From: Oceanihabitans gracilariae | GTDB lineage: Bacteria; Bacteroidota; Bacteroidia; Flavobacteriales; Flavobacteriaceae | Reading direction: 5' to 3' | Assembly (NCBI RefSeq): GCF_042684485.1 | Contig: NZ_JBHULM010000007.1 | Location: 496,001-560,000, forward strand | DNA length: 64,000 nucleotides | Shown: piece by piece, positions 16,844-25,875 of the stretch | Position numbering within the stretch: position 1 is the stretch's first letter | Layout of the letters: each line of letters starts with the position of its first letter | The notes under the pieces: model-generated | The model's input: the letters and a program-made list of their open reading frames with translations, nothing else | Database searches by the model: none | Told to the model about the DNA's origin: nothing | Program-made: the position numbers and the translations under genes

Positions 16844-17012
16844 ACTAATTAAATGTTCTTTTGTGTTTTTAGATATATTTTTTAAAATAATAATTAACTA
16901 AACGCTTATTATTCAAGCAACAAAGGCACATAAAAAACGATATCAAACTGTTAATTACTATAAATTTGCTCCTTTTTTTTGTATATTTAGAAGAATGCTA
17001 AAAACAAATACT

Positions 17013-17249
17013 ATGGAAGAATCTAATTATATAAAAGTCTTTACAGGAAATTTTATTATTACACAATTAATGGTTGATAAGCTAGATGCTGTTGGTATAA
17101 GTGCAATAATTAAAGATGAATCTGAATCTGGTAGATTAGGAGGTTTTGGTACTTTTAATCAAGGCACTCAAGAACTTTATGTAAATAAAGACGAGTTAGA
17201 AACAGCAATACCAATTATTGAAAGTATTACTGCAGAAATGAAGGCTTAA
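17013..17249 (+). CDS. DUF2007 family protein (putative signal-transducing protein)
   Basis: 78 residues from the ATG at 17013; an in-frame ATG at 16995 would add six residues. A TAAATTTG box at 16961-16968 is compatible with either. The sequence YIKVFTGNFIITQLMVDKLDAVGI...DESESGRLGGFG...ELYVNKDELETA fits the small DUF2007 fold, an alpha-beta domain related to PII-like or ACT-type folds. Members are often small stand-alone proteins of unknown role. No operon partner: it is followed by a bidirectional terminator. Confidence 0.8.
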   Translation: MEESNYIKVFTGNFIITQLMVDKLDAVGISAIIKDESESGRLGGFGTFNQGTQELYVNKDELETAIPIIESITAEMKA

Positions 17250-17285
17250 AAACCCATTCATTATTTGTTATGATTATTTACAATA

Positions 17286-17324
17286 AAAAAATCCTGAAGT
17301 ATAAACTACTTCAGGATTTTTTTT
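17286..17324. terminator. Bidirectional terminator
   Basis: AAAATCCTGAAGTA and TACTTCAGGATTTT form a 14-base perfect stem flanked by A and T runs, between the converging DUF2007 and ABC-F genes. Confidence 0.88.
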
Positions 17325-17344
17325 ATCTAATATATCAATATTTT

Positions 17345-18961
17345 TTATTGATACATTTTATCACGTAAGTCCTTAATTTTAGAATCTTGCATATACTCAT
17401 CAAAAGTAGTATATCTATCTATAATTCCGTTAGGTGTTAGCTCTACTACTCTATTTGCTACAGTTTGCGCAAACTCGTGATCATGTGTAGAAAACAAGAC
17501 AGTACCTTTAAAGTTTTTAAGAGAGTTATTAAATGCTGTAATACTTTCTAAATCTAAATGGTTTGTAGGTTCATCTAACATTAAAACATTAGCTCTAACC
17601 ATCATCATTCTAGATAGCATACAACGCACTTTTTCTCCTCCAGAAAGTACGTTTGATTTTTTTAGCGCTTCTTCACCACTAAAAATCATTTTACCCAGAA
17701 AACCTCTAATAAAAACTTCTTCTCTTTCTTCTTCTGTAGTTGCCCATTGACGTAACCAATCTACTAAAGTTAAATCGTTTTTAAAGAATTCACTATTATC
17801 TAATGGTAAATAAGATTGTGTAGTAGTAACTCCCCAAGCAAATTTTCCTGCATCTGCTTGTTCTTTATTATTTATAATTTGATAAAATGCTGTAGTAGCT
17901 CTAGAGTCTCTAGAAAATACTACTACTTTATCTCCTTTATTTAAATTTAAATCAATGTTTTTAAACAGTGTTTCTCCTTCAATAGAAGCTGCTAAACCTT
18001 CTACGTTTAATATTTGATCTCCTGCTTCTCTATCTCTTTCAAAAATAATTGCTGGATATCTTCTACTAGAACGTTTAATATCTTCAATATTAAGTTTATC
18101 AATCATTTTCTTTCTACTGGTTGCTTGTTTTGATTTTGCAACGTTGGCAGAGAATCTTCTAATAAACTCTTCTAATTCTTTCTTTTTCTCTTCTGCTTTC
18201 TTGTTTTGTTGCGCATGTTGTCTTGCAGCTAGTTGTGAAGACTCATACCAGAAGGTATAATTACCTGAGAAATGATTAATTTTTCCGAAGTCAATATCCG
18301 AAATATGCGTACAAACAGAATCTAAAAAGTGTCTATCGTGAGATACTACAATTACACAATTGTCATAATTAGCAAGAAAGTTTTCTAACCAAGTAATTGT
18401 TTCGTAATCTAAATCATTGGTAGGCTCATCCATAATTAAAACATCCGGATTACCAAACAAAGCCTGTGCTAATAACACACGTACTTTTTGTTTACCATCT
18501 AGATCTTTCATTAAGGTATAATGAACATCTTCTTTAATTCCTAGATTAGAAAGCATGGCAGCAGCATCGCTTTCTGCATTCCAACCATTCATTTCTTCAA
18601 ATTTCACCTGAAGTTCACCAATTTTTTCTGCATTTTCATCGGTATAGTCTGCATATAATGCATCTATTTCAGATTTAATTCTATAAAGTTCTTTATTTCC
18701 TTTTAAAACGGTATCTAAAACCGTGTCTTCATCGTGTTTATTATGGTCTTGCTCTAAAACAGACATACGTTTACCTGCTTCTAAGCTTATATGCCCAGAA
18801 GTTGGCTCTTGTTTTCCTGCAATAATTTTTAAAAAGGTAGATTTCCCTGCTCCATTGGCACCAATAATACCATAGCAATTTCCGTTATTAAAAGTGGTAT
18901 TTACTTCATCAAAAAGAATGCGTTTTCCAAATTGAACCGAAAGATTAGATACTGATAACAT
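17345..18961 (-). CDS. ABC-F family ATPase (YbiT/YkpA type)
   Basis: 538 residues, two ABC ATPase domains on one chain, no transmembrane segments. Such ABC-F proteins act on the ribosome as translation factors. NBD1 has an intact Walker A GANGAGKST (34-42), an altered signature LDGKQ (154-158) and Walker B IMDEP (176-180). A charged linker follows (about 240-300, rich in Lys/Glu). NBD2 has a degenerate P-loop FSRDSRATT (349-357, no Lys), a canonical signature LSGGE (439-443) and Walker B MLDEP (461-465). In the folded protein Walker A of one half faces the signature of the other, so both defects fall in the same composite site. One functional ATP site is expected. The degenerate second site may be a subfamily trait. 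Confidence 0.92.
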   Translation of the reverse strand: MLSVSNLSVQFGKRILFDEVNTTFNNGNCYGIIGANGAGKSTFLKIIAGKQEPTSGHISLEAGKRMSVLEQDHNKHDEDTVLDTVLKGNKELYRIKSEIDALYADYTDENAEKIGELQVKFEEMNGWNAESDAAAMLSNLGIKEDVHYTLMKDLDGKQKVRVLLAQALFGNPDVLIMDEPTNDLDYETITWLENFLANYDNCVIVVSHDRHFLDSVCTHISDIDFGKINHFSGNYTFWYESSQLAARQHAQQNKKAEEKKKELEEFIRRFSANVAKSKQATSRKKMIDKLNIEDIKRSSRRYPAIIFERDREAGDQILNVEGLAASIEGETLFKNIDLNLNKGDKVVVFSRDSRATTAFYQIINNKEQADAGKFAWGVTTTQSYLPLDNSEFFKNDLTLVDWLRQWATTEEEREEVFIRGFLGKMIFSGEEALKKSNVLSGGEKVRCMLSRMMMVRANVLMLDEPTNHLDLESITAFNNSLKNFKGTVLFSTHDHEFAQTVANRVVELTPNGIIDRYTTFDEYMQDSKIKDLRDKMYQ

Positions 18962-19012
18962 ATATGTTTTTTAATTTATACACCAACACTTTTGCCTTGG
19001 CGAATGAGTTTG

Positions 19013-19020
19013 CAAAAGTA
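19013..19020 (-). promoter_or_regulatory. -7 promoter box of the ABC-F gene
   Basis: TACTTTTG on the minus strand, 52 bases upstream of the ATG. The 380-base gap to 19342 holds this box and the box for the rightward gene, and no gene that I can see. Confidence 0.45.
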
Positions 19021-19299
19021 AAAAATTCATTGCATAAGACGAAACTTACTAAACTAAATTATTAGTCTATTTATCAAGGATAAAATACCACCTAGTAATC
19101 AACTGCCTTTTTTCTTGTAAAAACCAGCTTAAACCCCTTTTGTGCCTTGTTTTAAGCTAAAGTCTATCCTCTTAAATTTTTAAATTTATTATAAAACCTT
19201 ATCATTTTAAAAGTTAGAAGCGTGTTAAATAACGTTTTCAATATATAAATGATAACAACTTTTAACACTGAATTAACAAGAGGTTCTATTTGCAAGGTC

Positions 19300-19307
19300 T
19301 ATTTTTG
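19300..19307 (+). promoter_or_regulatory. -7 promoter box of the 19342 gene
   Basis: TATTTTTG, 34 bases before the ATG at 19342. It argues against the longer frame starting at 19249. The -33 TTG is not obvious. Confidence 0.5.
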
Positions 19308-19341
19308 TTATATAAGCTTTATTTCAATTTTAAACCCAATT

Positions 19342-20775
19342 ATGCGATTTTTACTACCTATATTATTATTAACTCTTACTCTTTTTTCGTGCAAAAAAAA
19401 TGTTGCTATAAATACAGAGGAAACAGCATATATTGGAGGTGAAATAATAAATCCTATTGACAGACAGGTTGTTATATACAAAGAAAATAAAGTTTTAGAC
19501 ACCATACTACTAGACAATAAAAATAGGTTTTTATACAAAATAGAACAGGTTGAAGATGGCTTATATACTTTTAAATTAAAATCTCAGTTTGGTGAAGAAT
19601 TTCAATTAGCATTATTAGAGCCTAAGGATAGTGTAATGATAAGGTTAAATACTATAGATTTTGACGAGTCTTTAGTATATACAGGAAAAGGTGCTAAAAA
19701 AAATAATTACCTTATTAATATGTTTCTTGAAAACGAAGCAGAAAATGATAAAATATTAAACTATTGCCAGCTAGAACCTAAAGCTTTTGAAAATAAAATA
19801 GATTCTATTAAAGAGCTTAAATTAAAAAGGCTAAATACATTTATTGAAAAAAATGCTACATCTGCATTGTTTAAACAAATTGCTATTGGCAATATTAACT
19901 ACAGTTACTACTTGAGCAAAGAAATTTATCCGTTTGCTTATTATGGCGATAACGAAATTAAAAATTTACAATCTTTACCAGATGATTTTTATAAGTACAG
20001 AAAGCATATAAATTATAATAACACCACGCTTAAAGAATACTTTACCTATAAAACTTTTTTAAGATATCACATTAAAAACTTAGCCCTTTCTGAGCATTTA
20101 AAAAAATCTAAAGACACAGTATTAAACAGAAACTCTTTCTGTTATAATTTAGATAAACTAAAGTTAATTGACAGTTTAATTACAGATGAGGATATTAAAA
20201 ACCCATTATTAAGCATCTCTTCTATTAACTACATTAACAATGCAAAAAACATCAAGCAATTAGATACTTTTCTAGAATTTTACTACTCAAAAAGTACAGA
20301 TGAAAAAGATAAAAACCACATTAAAAAATTAGCACATTCTTTAAAACAACTAGAAATAGGAAACCCAATACCTAATGTTACTTTAGTTAATTATAAAAAT
20401 AAAGAAATACCTTTAAAAAAATTAATCAACAAACCTACCGCTTTATATTTTTGGTCTAAAGACTATAAATCACACTTAAAAGAAAGCCACTCTAAGGTAA
20501 ATGAATTGACTTTAAAATATCCTGAAGTAAACTTTATCTCTATTAATATAGATGATACTAACATAAGAGATAATAGCAGAATTTTAAAACAATATGATTT
20601 TACTTCTAAAAACGAATATAAGTTTACAAACCCTAGAAAGGCGAAAGAAATTTTAGCCATTAGCCCAATAATAAAGGTTATGTTAATTGATAGAAAAGGA
20701 AAAATTATTGATCCGCATACCAACTTATTTTCTATCTCTTTTGAACAGCAAATACTAGGTTTATTAAACCAATAG
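19342..20775 (+). CDS. Lipoprotein with DUF4369-like and cysteine-less thioredoxin-fold domains
   Basis: 477 residues from the ATG at 19342 (MRFLLPILLLTLTLFSC, lipobox Cys17). The N-terminal part (about 25-125) resembles DUF4369 of Bacteroidota TlpA-like proteins: short beta strands, DRQVVIYKENKVLDTILLDNKNRF, LLEPKDSVMIRL. A helical middle follows. The C-terminal 130 residues look like a thioredoxin fold (GNPIPNVTLVNYKNKEIPLKKL, KPTALYFWSKDYKSHLKES, VNFISINIDD), but the CXXC is replaced by SKDYKS. The protein cannot do classical disulfide exchange, so a binding or structural role is more likely. I do not recognise a specific function. Confidence 0.75.
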   Translation: MRFLLPILLLTLTLFSCKKNVAINTEETAYIGGEIINPIDRQVVIYKENKVLDTILLDNKNRFLYKIEQVEDGLYTFKLKSQFGEEFQLALLEPKDSVMIRLNTIDFDESLVYTGKGAKKNNYLINMFLENEAENDKILNYCQLEPKAFENKIDSIKELKLKRLNTFIEKNATSALFKQIAIGNINYSYYLSKEIYPFAYYGDNEIKNLQSLPDDFYKYRKHINYNNTTLKEYFTYKTFLRYHIKNLALSEHLKKSKDTVLNRNSFCYNLDKLKLIDSLITDEDIKNPLLSISSINYINNAKNIKQLDTFLEFYYSKSTDEKDKNHIKKLAHSLKQLEIGNPIPNVTLVNYKNKEIPLKKLINKPTALYFWSKDYKSHLKESHSKVNELTLKYPEVNFISINIDDTNIRDNSRILKQYDFTSKNEYKFTNPRKAKEILAISPIIKVMLIDRKGKIIDPHTNLFSISFEQQILGLLNQ

Positions 20776-20826
20776 TGTTTTTTTTTACATGGTAGTTATG
20801 CTAGCGGAAAGAAACATTGAAATTAA

Positions 20827-21408
20827 ATGAAGGAGCAGTTTATAGAAGAAAAAACATTTAAAAAAAAGGACTTTTCAGAAAATGGTCTTGAAAAAGGCGA
20901 ATATGAATTATGCTCTTTTTTAAATTGTAATTTCTCTAATTCTGATTTATCTAAAATTAGGTTTATAGACTGCGAATTTTATGACTGTAATTTAAGCTCA
21001 GCACATATTTTACAAACAGGATTTCAAAATGTACTTTTTAAAGATTGTAAAATGCTAGGTTTACAATTTGATAAGTGTAACGAATTTGCATTTTTTATAG
21101 AAGTTGACAAATGCCAATTAAATCATTCGTCATTTTTTAAACGAAAACTTTCAAAAATTGCATTTAACAAAACCAAACTTCAGGAAGTCGATTTTACAGA
21201 ATGTAACTTGAGTTCAGCTGTTTTTAACGATTGTGATTTACAAAATGCAATATTTAAAAACACAAACTTACAAAATGCGGATTTTAGAAGTTCTACTAAT
21301 TTCACCATTGATCCTGAAAATAATATAATTAAAGGAGCTAAATTTACTTTAGATACTGTAGTTGGACTCTTAACAAAATATAATATCAAAATAGAACCTA
21401 ACTTTTAG
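20827..21408 (+). CDS. Pentapeptide-repeat protein
   Basis: 193 residues with about two dozen A(D/N)LXX-like pentapeptides, e.g. CSFLNCNFSNSDLSKIRFIDCEF, CNLSSA, DLQNAIFKNTNLQNADFRSS. The pattern predicts a right-handed quadrilateral beta-helix. The length and the interruption near residue 90-105 resemble Qnr/MfpA-type gyrase-protecting proteins, but these have diagnostic loops that I cannot confirm, and most family members have unknown roles. It is cytoplasmic (no signal peptide), lies 51 bases after the lipoprotein gene, and may share its transcript. Confidence 0.85.
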   Translation: MKEQFIEEKTFKKKDFSENGLEKGEYELCSFLNCNFSNSDLSKIRFIDCEFYDCNLSSAHILQTGFQNVLFKDCKMLGLQFDKCNEFAFFIEVDKCQLNHSSFFKRKLSKIAFNKTKLQEVDFTECNLSSAVFNDCDLQNAIFKNTNLQNADFRSSTNFTIDPENNIIKGAKFTLDTVVGLLTKYNIKIEPNF

Positions 21409-21601
21409 AATATACTCGAAATTAGTACTTGTTGAAAAGGTTAAACACAACGCTGATAAGACAATGTTAACATAAAACAACAGCTTATAACTTACCTAAG
21501 AATAAACTCTTACGGAATTAGTTCTTTTTTTCTAAATTAGTTGCTTAAACAAGCCACTAACCACACACAAATACATTAGCAATAATCAAAGCTCTAAAAA
21601 T

Positions 21602-22216
21602 ATGACGAAATCATTTTTATTGATTTTTACATTCCTATTTACTTACACTAGTATATTTAGTCAACAAGAATTAAATGCCAATTCAGACTTTAATATTTTA
21701 TTTATTGGTAACAGTCTAACTTTTACCAACAACTTACCACTGCTTGTTAAACAGCATGCAAAGCAAAAAGGAATAGAGATTACTACAAAAACGATCGCTT
21801 TTCCAAACTATGCCATAGAAGATCATTGGAATGATGGACAAATACAAAAACTAATTTCTAGTAATAATTTTGACTATGTCATTATACAACAAGGACCTTC
21901 ATCACAAAAAGATGGTAGAAAAATGCTTATTAAATACGGAAAAAAGCTCTATAGCTTATGTAAAATAAACAAAGCCCAATTATGCTACTTTATGGTTTGG
22001 CCTTCTTTAAACTACTACCATACATTTGATGATGTAATAAAAAATCATGAAGACGCAGCTTCCATCAATCATTCTATTTTATTACCTGTTGGTAAAATAT
22101 GGAAAGACTATATAGATGCTAATCAAAATATAGATTACTACAGTGCTGATGGATTTCATCCTTCCATAAAAGGAAGCACAATTACAGCAAAAATAATTGT
22201 AGAACATTTATTTTAA
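21602..22216 (+). CDS. SGNH/GDSL-type hydrolase, exported
   Basis: 204 residues. Signal peptide MTKSFLLIFTFLFTYTSIFSQ. Block I is FIGNSLTF with nucleophile Ser38; block III residues are suggested by QQGPSSQ; block V is DGFHPS with Asp183 and His186. This gives a complete Ser-Asp-His set for an esterase/acyl-hydrolase of the SGNH fold. It is predicted to act in the periplasm, possibly removing acetyl or acyl groups from glycans or lipids; the substrate is not readable. It stands alone between a plus-strand pentapeptide gene and a convergent T9SS gene. Confidence 0.85.
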   Translation: MTKSFLLIFTFLFTYTSIFSQQELNANSDFNILFIGNSLTFTNNLPLLVKQHAKQKGIEITTKTIAFPNYAIEDHWNDGQIQKLISSNNFDYVIIQQGPSSQKDGRKMLIKYGKKLYSLCKINKAQLCYFMVWPSLNYYHTFDDVIKNHEDAASINHSILLPVGKIWKDYIDANQNIDYYSADGFHPSIKGSTITAKIIVEHLF

Positions 22217-22284
22217 TAATACAACCTACTGTTTACACTAGCTTAAAGACTTACTATTAGCATTAGACAATAGAATAAAATCTT

Positions 22285-24717
22285 TTAACGTTTAAGTGTA
22301 AAATGGGCTGAAAACTCCTTTTGAGTATTACTCAATGGCTCTATATATTCTACGGTAAACCAATAATCTGAACTTGGCATTGCTTCACCTTGAAAGGTTC
22401 CGTCCCAACCAAGACTAGAAGTGGTTAATTGTTTTATAAGTTTTCCGTATCTATCATAAATAGTAACTTTTACACCTCCTTGATTTTTAACACCAAGTAT
22501 ATTCCAAGTATCATTATAACCATCATTATTTGGTGTAAATACTTTAGGATAATTAATTATTGGCACTTCATACTCTAGCACTTCACAATTATAAACGTCT
22601 CTAACTTTTACAATATAATCTCCTCCTAAAACATTTTCAAAAACTGGTGAATATTGCCAATAGCCTTCATATAAACTATACTCATAAAAACCAACACCTG
22701 TAACGGTTACCACTAGCATACTGTTTTCTGAAAAAGCATCTGTTAATACTTCTGCCGAAATAGTTTCTGGAGGATAAGACGAAACAACTTCTGTAGTATC
22801 TACATAAGTACAACCAGAAATTATATTAGTAACTTCAACAGTATAAAAACCAACAGAAGTTGCATTATAAGAAGATTGCGTAGCACCTACAATACTATTA
22901 GCAGCCAATACTTCTTGACCTTCATACCATTGAAAAGTATATTCTGTTTCACTTAACTCGGTGTCTATAGGTGCAGTTTGTAATGCAGGATCTGTTTCTA
23001 CAGCTGCCAAAACACTATCATCTGCTGCTAAACAAATAAGGTACTGCTCCTCTAATTGAACAACTAGCAATGGATGTACAATAAGCGTAACAGGAACTAC
23101 TTGAAAACATTCGTTAGTTACAGGTTGTACTCTAACATAAATTATTTGTGTATCTGCAACAGTGTTATTATAATTTGTTGGTGTTGCAATGGTTGCTGCA
23201 TTACCTAGTATTGCGTCATCTTCAACTTCGTAATAACTAAAATTATAATTTGCAGCAGGTAAACCATTTAATATATCTGTTTCTACTAATGTAACATCAA
23301 AAGTATTAAAACCATCAAAATCGTCATCACAAGCATGCAATTCTGAAGGATTCGCTTCGGTTAAAGAGTTAAAAACGTTAATATCAAAGCTTGTGGTAGC
23401 AAAGCAATAATTATAGGTATTGTCTTCTACTCTAACATAAATAGTTTCTAGTTGATAAGCATTTTGGTTTGTATAATCTGTAGTTATCGCATTATCATTA
23501 TTATCTGCATCCTCTTGTGATAAATGATATGTTACTGTATACGCTGTAGCAGACTGTGTACCAAGAACGGTTTCGTTTAACAACTGAAAATTATAGGTAT
23601 TAAAACCATCATTATTAGTATCACAAATAAACTGGTCTTCTACAGGATTAGCAATAGGGCTTTCTGTAAACTCAATAGTAATATCTGCTGTAGCAATACA
23701 AGTAGTACCATAAGCAACAGAAACACTATACTCTCCAGCTGTTGTAACATCTAAAGTACTATTGGTTTCTCCTACAATTTCAATGCCATTTCTAAACCAT
23801 TTATGCGGAGCGGTTGTACTTGATATTTGCGTGTCTAAAGTATATGCTGTGTTACCACAAGCTGGATTTCCTGAAGCAAAGGTTACATCATCACCAAGAT
23901 CTAAACCAAGGTTAAAACTACCAGCTTCGAGAAAAATAGCAGAATCATAAGCAGAATCTCCTTGATCTGCCACGACTATTTTAATTTCGTATACTTGATT
24001 AGGTGTTACCGCTGCATTTGCTGTTAAAACTTCTGTTCTTCCTCCATAATTAGTACTTCCAAGGTTATAACCTGCAAAATACGCTACATTTGCTCTACAA
24101 GCAGCTGCATCATTTATAGTAGTAACACTAACAGGTGTTCCGTCTGGTAAAACTGCCAGATTACTATAGGCTGTTGTTCCCACTTCTCTTAGCAAAAAAG
24201 CAAAACTATCTGAAAAAGTGCATTCTGTGCCTCCATCATACTCTTCAGAAGCCATTAAAAATCTAAAGTTAAATTGACTAGAGGTTGCTGTAAAGTTAAA
24301 CTTAACAAAAGTAGCGTCACGTGTAGAGTTTTGTGATAATGCTGCTTCTAAATCTGCATCTCCTGGTAGGTTATTTCCAAAATCTGGATACGGATTATTC
24401 GTGTTTCTTATGTTACCAGCAGCATAAGCCCTTCCTGTTGTTAAAACTACTCCACTTTCAAAAGGAAAATTACTAGTAGCTGGTGTATTAAAATACCCAT
24501 AACTTTTTGTTTGTAAATCTGATGGAGCTCCAAAAGCTTGTTCTGTAAAATCACTTATCTCTGCACAATCACTAGCTATTAAAACATCTTCAACTAATTG
24601 TTCTAAATCATAACTCGATGCTGCATTTGCTGCATCATTTATACTAATAATTTGAGCAAAACTAGTATATGCTAAGAGCATAAAGAATAATACAAAACTA
24701 TTTTTATTTTTATTCAT
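22285..24717 (-). CDS. Choice-of-anchor L protein with T9SS type B (gliding-associated) sorting domain
   Basis: 810 residues. Signal peptide to about residue 22. Choice-of-anchor L domain (about 25-270): LVEDVLIASDCAEISDF, FPFESGVVLTTGRA, FRFLMASEEYDGG. An immunoglobulin-like segment follows, then two tandem modules of about 95 residues, each opening with an acidic loop (CDTNNDGFNTYNF; CDDDFDGFNTFDV) and closing with IYVRV. The C-terminus is the type B sorting domain (about 725-810: VFTPNNDGYNDTWNI, IYDRYGKLI, WDGTFQGEAMPSSDYWFTVEY). It is predicted to be exported by T9SS to the cell surface; an adhesin role is inferred. It starts 26 bases after an SDR gene on the same strand. Confidence 0.9.
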   Translation of the reverse strand: MNKNKNSFVLFFMLLAYTSFAQIISINDAANAASSYDLEQLVEDVLIASDCAEISDFTEQAFGAPSDLQTKSYGYFNTPATSNFPFESGVVLTTGRAYAAGNIRNTNNPYPDFGNNLPGDADLEAALSQNSTRDATFVKFNFTATSSQFNFRFLMASEEYDGGTECTFSDSFAFLLREVGTTAYSNLAVLPDGTPVSVTTINDAAACRANVAYFAGYNLGSTNYGGRTEVLTANAAVTPNQVYEIKIVVADQGDSAYDSAIFLEAGSFNLGLDLGDDVTFASGNPACGNTAYTLDTQISSTTAPHKWFRNGIEIVGETNSTLDVTTAGEYSVSVAYGTTCIATADITIEFTESPIANPVEDQFICDTNNDGFNTYNFQLLNETVLGTQSATAYTVTYHLSQEDADNNDNAITTDYTNQNAYQLETIYVRVEDNTYNYCFATTSFDINVFNSLTEANPSELHACDDDFDGFNTFDVTLVETDILNGLPAANYNFSYYEVEDDAILGNAATIATPTNYNNTVADTQIIYVRVQPVTNECFQVVPVTLIVHPLLVVQLEEQYLICLAADDSVLAAVETDPALQTAPIDTELSETEYTFQWYEGQEVLAANSIVGATQSSYNATSVGFYTVEVTNIISGCTYVDTTEVVSSYPPETISAEVLTDAFSENSMLVVTVTGVGFYEYSLYEGYWQYSPVFENVLGGDYIVKVRDVYNCEVLEYEVPIINYPKVFTPNNDGYNDTWNILGVKNQGGVKVTIYDRYGKLIKQLTTSSLGWDGTFQGEAMPSSDYWFTVEYIEPLSNTQKEFSAHFTLKR

Positions 24718-24743
24718 ATCTTAATTATTGTACTATATCTCTA

Positions 24744-25547
24744 TTATAATTTGTAATGATTTAACAACATTTTTTCATACACCTTATCTGGTAATACACG
24801 TTTTAAAACAATAGAAAATTTTTGAAGCAGCTCTCCTACTTTATAATGTATTTTTGGTTTTTCTGTATTCATTACTTTATATACTGCTTTTGCCATTAGT
24901 AATGGATCTTTACCTTCATCTACATGTTCATCCATTAATTTAAGAGTATTACCATAAGGAGTTTTGTATGGCGAATTTTCTTGTATTGGCGCATGAAAAC
25001 GACCAGAAGCTATATTGGTAGCAAAATCTCCTGGTGCAATGTTAGTCATTTGTATATTAAAGTCTTTAATTTCCATTCTAAAAGCTTCCGTAACCAACTC
25101 TAAAGCACCTTTGCTTGCCGAGTAAATTCCTCTATACGGAAGTCCCATATATCCTGCAATAGATGTAATATTAATAATTAAACCAGATGCTTGCTTTCGC
25201 ATTTGTGGTAAAACGGCCTTAATCACATTTATAGGTCCAAAAAAATTAGTTTCAAAATTTGCTTTAATTTCTGCCTCTGGTATCTCTTCAATAGGTCCAG
25301 TAATACCAACACCAGCATTATTAATAAGTACATCTATTCTACCTTCTGCAGCAACCACAGTAGAAACAGCTGTTGCTATAGTTTCTGGTTTAGTAACATC
25401 TAGAGCAATAATTTTAAAAGCATTTGAGGTGTAGTTTTTAGGGTTTCTACTTGTACCATAAACAGTATACCCTTTTTCTGTTAAAAATTCTCCAACAGAT
25501 TTACCAATTCCTGAAGATCCTCCAGTAATTAAAACAACTTTAGACAT
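24744..25547 (-). CDS. SDR family oxidoreductase
   Basis: 267 residues, classical short-chain dehydrogenase. Cofactor motif TGGSSGIG (8-15), NNAG (near 89-92), catalytic Ser in NITSIAGYMG, and YSASK supplying Tyr and Lys. The phrase VYGTSRNP after beta strand 2 suggests NADP preference. The C-terminal segment (KPKIHYKVGELLQKFSIVLKRVLPDKVYEKML) is typical of SDRs acting on lipid or retinol-like substrates, but the substrate is unknown. It is upstream of, and on the same strand as, the large T9SS protein, without obvious functional linkage. Confidence 0.92.
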   Translation of the reverse strand: MSKVVLITGGSSGIGKSVGEFLTEKGYTVYGTSRNPKNYTSNAFKIIALDVTKPETIATAVSTVVAAEGRIDVLINNAGVGITGPIEEIPEAEIKANFETNFFGPINVIKAVLPQMRKQASGLIINITSIAGYMGLPYRGIYSASKGALELVTEAFRMEIKDFNIQMTNIAPGDFATNIASGRFHAPIQENSPYKTPYGNTLKLMDEHVDEGKDPLLMAKAVYKVMNTEKPKIHYKVGELLQKFSIVLKRVLPDKVYEKMLLNHYKL

Positions 25548-25693
25548 ATAAATAATATTAAAATGTAAATTTAATAATGAAAATGGGAAAAGCGCTATAA
25601 ATTAAAAAAGATTTGCTCGTATTTCTACAAACAAATCTTCATATATAAGGATAAAATCTATTTTAAAAGATTTCATTTTAAGACATAAAAAAA

Positions 25694-25787
25694 GGCAAGC
25701 TACCTACATCACACTGCTACAACCATCTACCTTTGCTTCGTTCCCGACCTGGAGGATTCAACAGGAGCTAGTTGTGTAGGACTTGCC
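25694..25787 (-). ncRNA. ffs: Signal recognition particle RNA, small bacterial type
   Basis: On the minus strand, about 94 bases begin GGCAAGTCC and end GGTAGCTTGCC, so the termini pair. The centre carries the SRP hairpin core CCAGGTCGGGAACGAAGCA followed by AAGGTAGATGG. This is the symmetric/asymmetric loop region that binds Ffh (compare CAGGTCAGGTCCGGAAGGAAGCAG in E. coli 4.5S RNA). A T run follows the 3' end, as expected for an intrinsic stop. A fully consensus promoter lies directly upstream. It works with Ffh to target membrane proteins co-translationally. Confidence 0.92.
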
Positions 25788-25792
25788 GAGTG

Positions 25793-25822
25793 CAAATATA
25801 CAACCTTTTAAAATCTACGCAA
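25793..25822 (-). promoter_or_regulatory. Promoter of the SRP RNA gene
   Basis: Read on the minus strand: TTG (25820-25822), a 19-base spacer, TATATTTG (25793-25800). Exact consensus, ending 5 bases before the RNA 5' end. Confidence 0.85.
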
Positions 25823-25875
25823 TGTTTTTTAAACTGAATTTTAATAAATATCTTGCATCAAACTTAAAATGTAAA

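Noticed and set aside
20827..21408. Pentapeptide protein as a quinolone-resistance Qnr gene
   Set aside because: The repeat pattern alone does not identify Qnr; the diagnostic loops and known sequence blocks were not seen.
25783..25875. 31-residue N-terminal extension of the glutaminyl cyclase
   Set aside because: It overlaps the SRP RNA promoter, and the ATG at 25876 starts a perfect lipoprotein signal.
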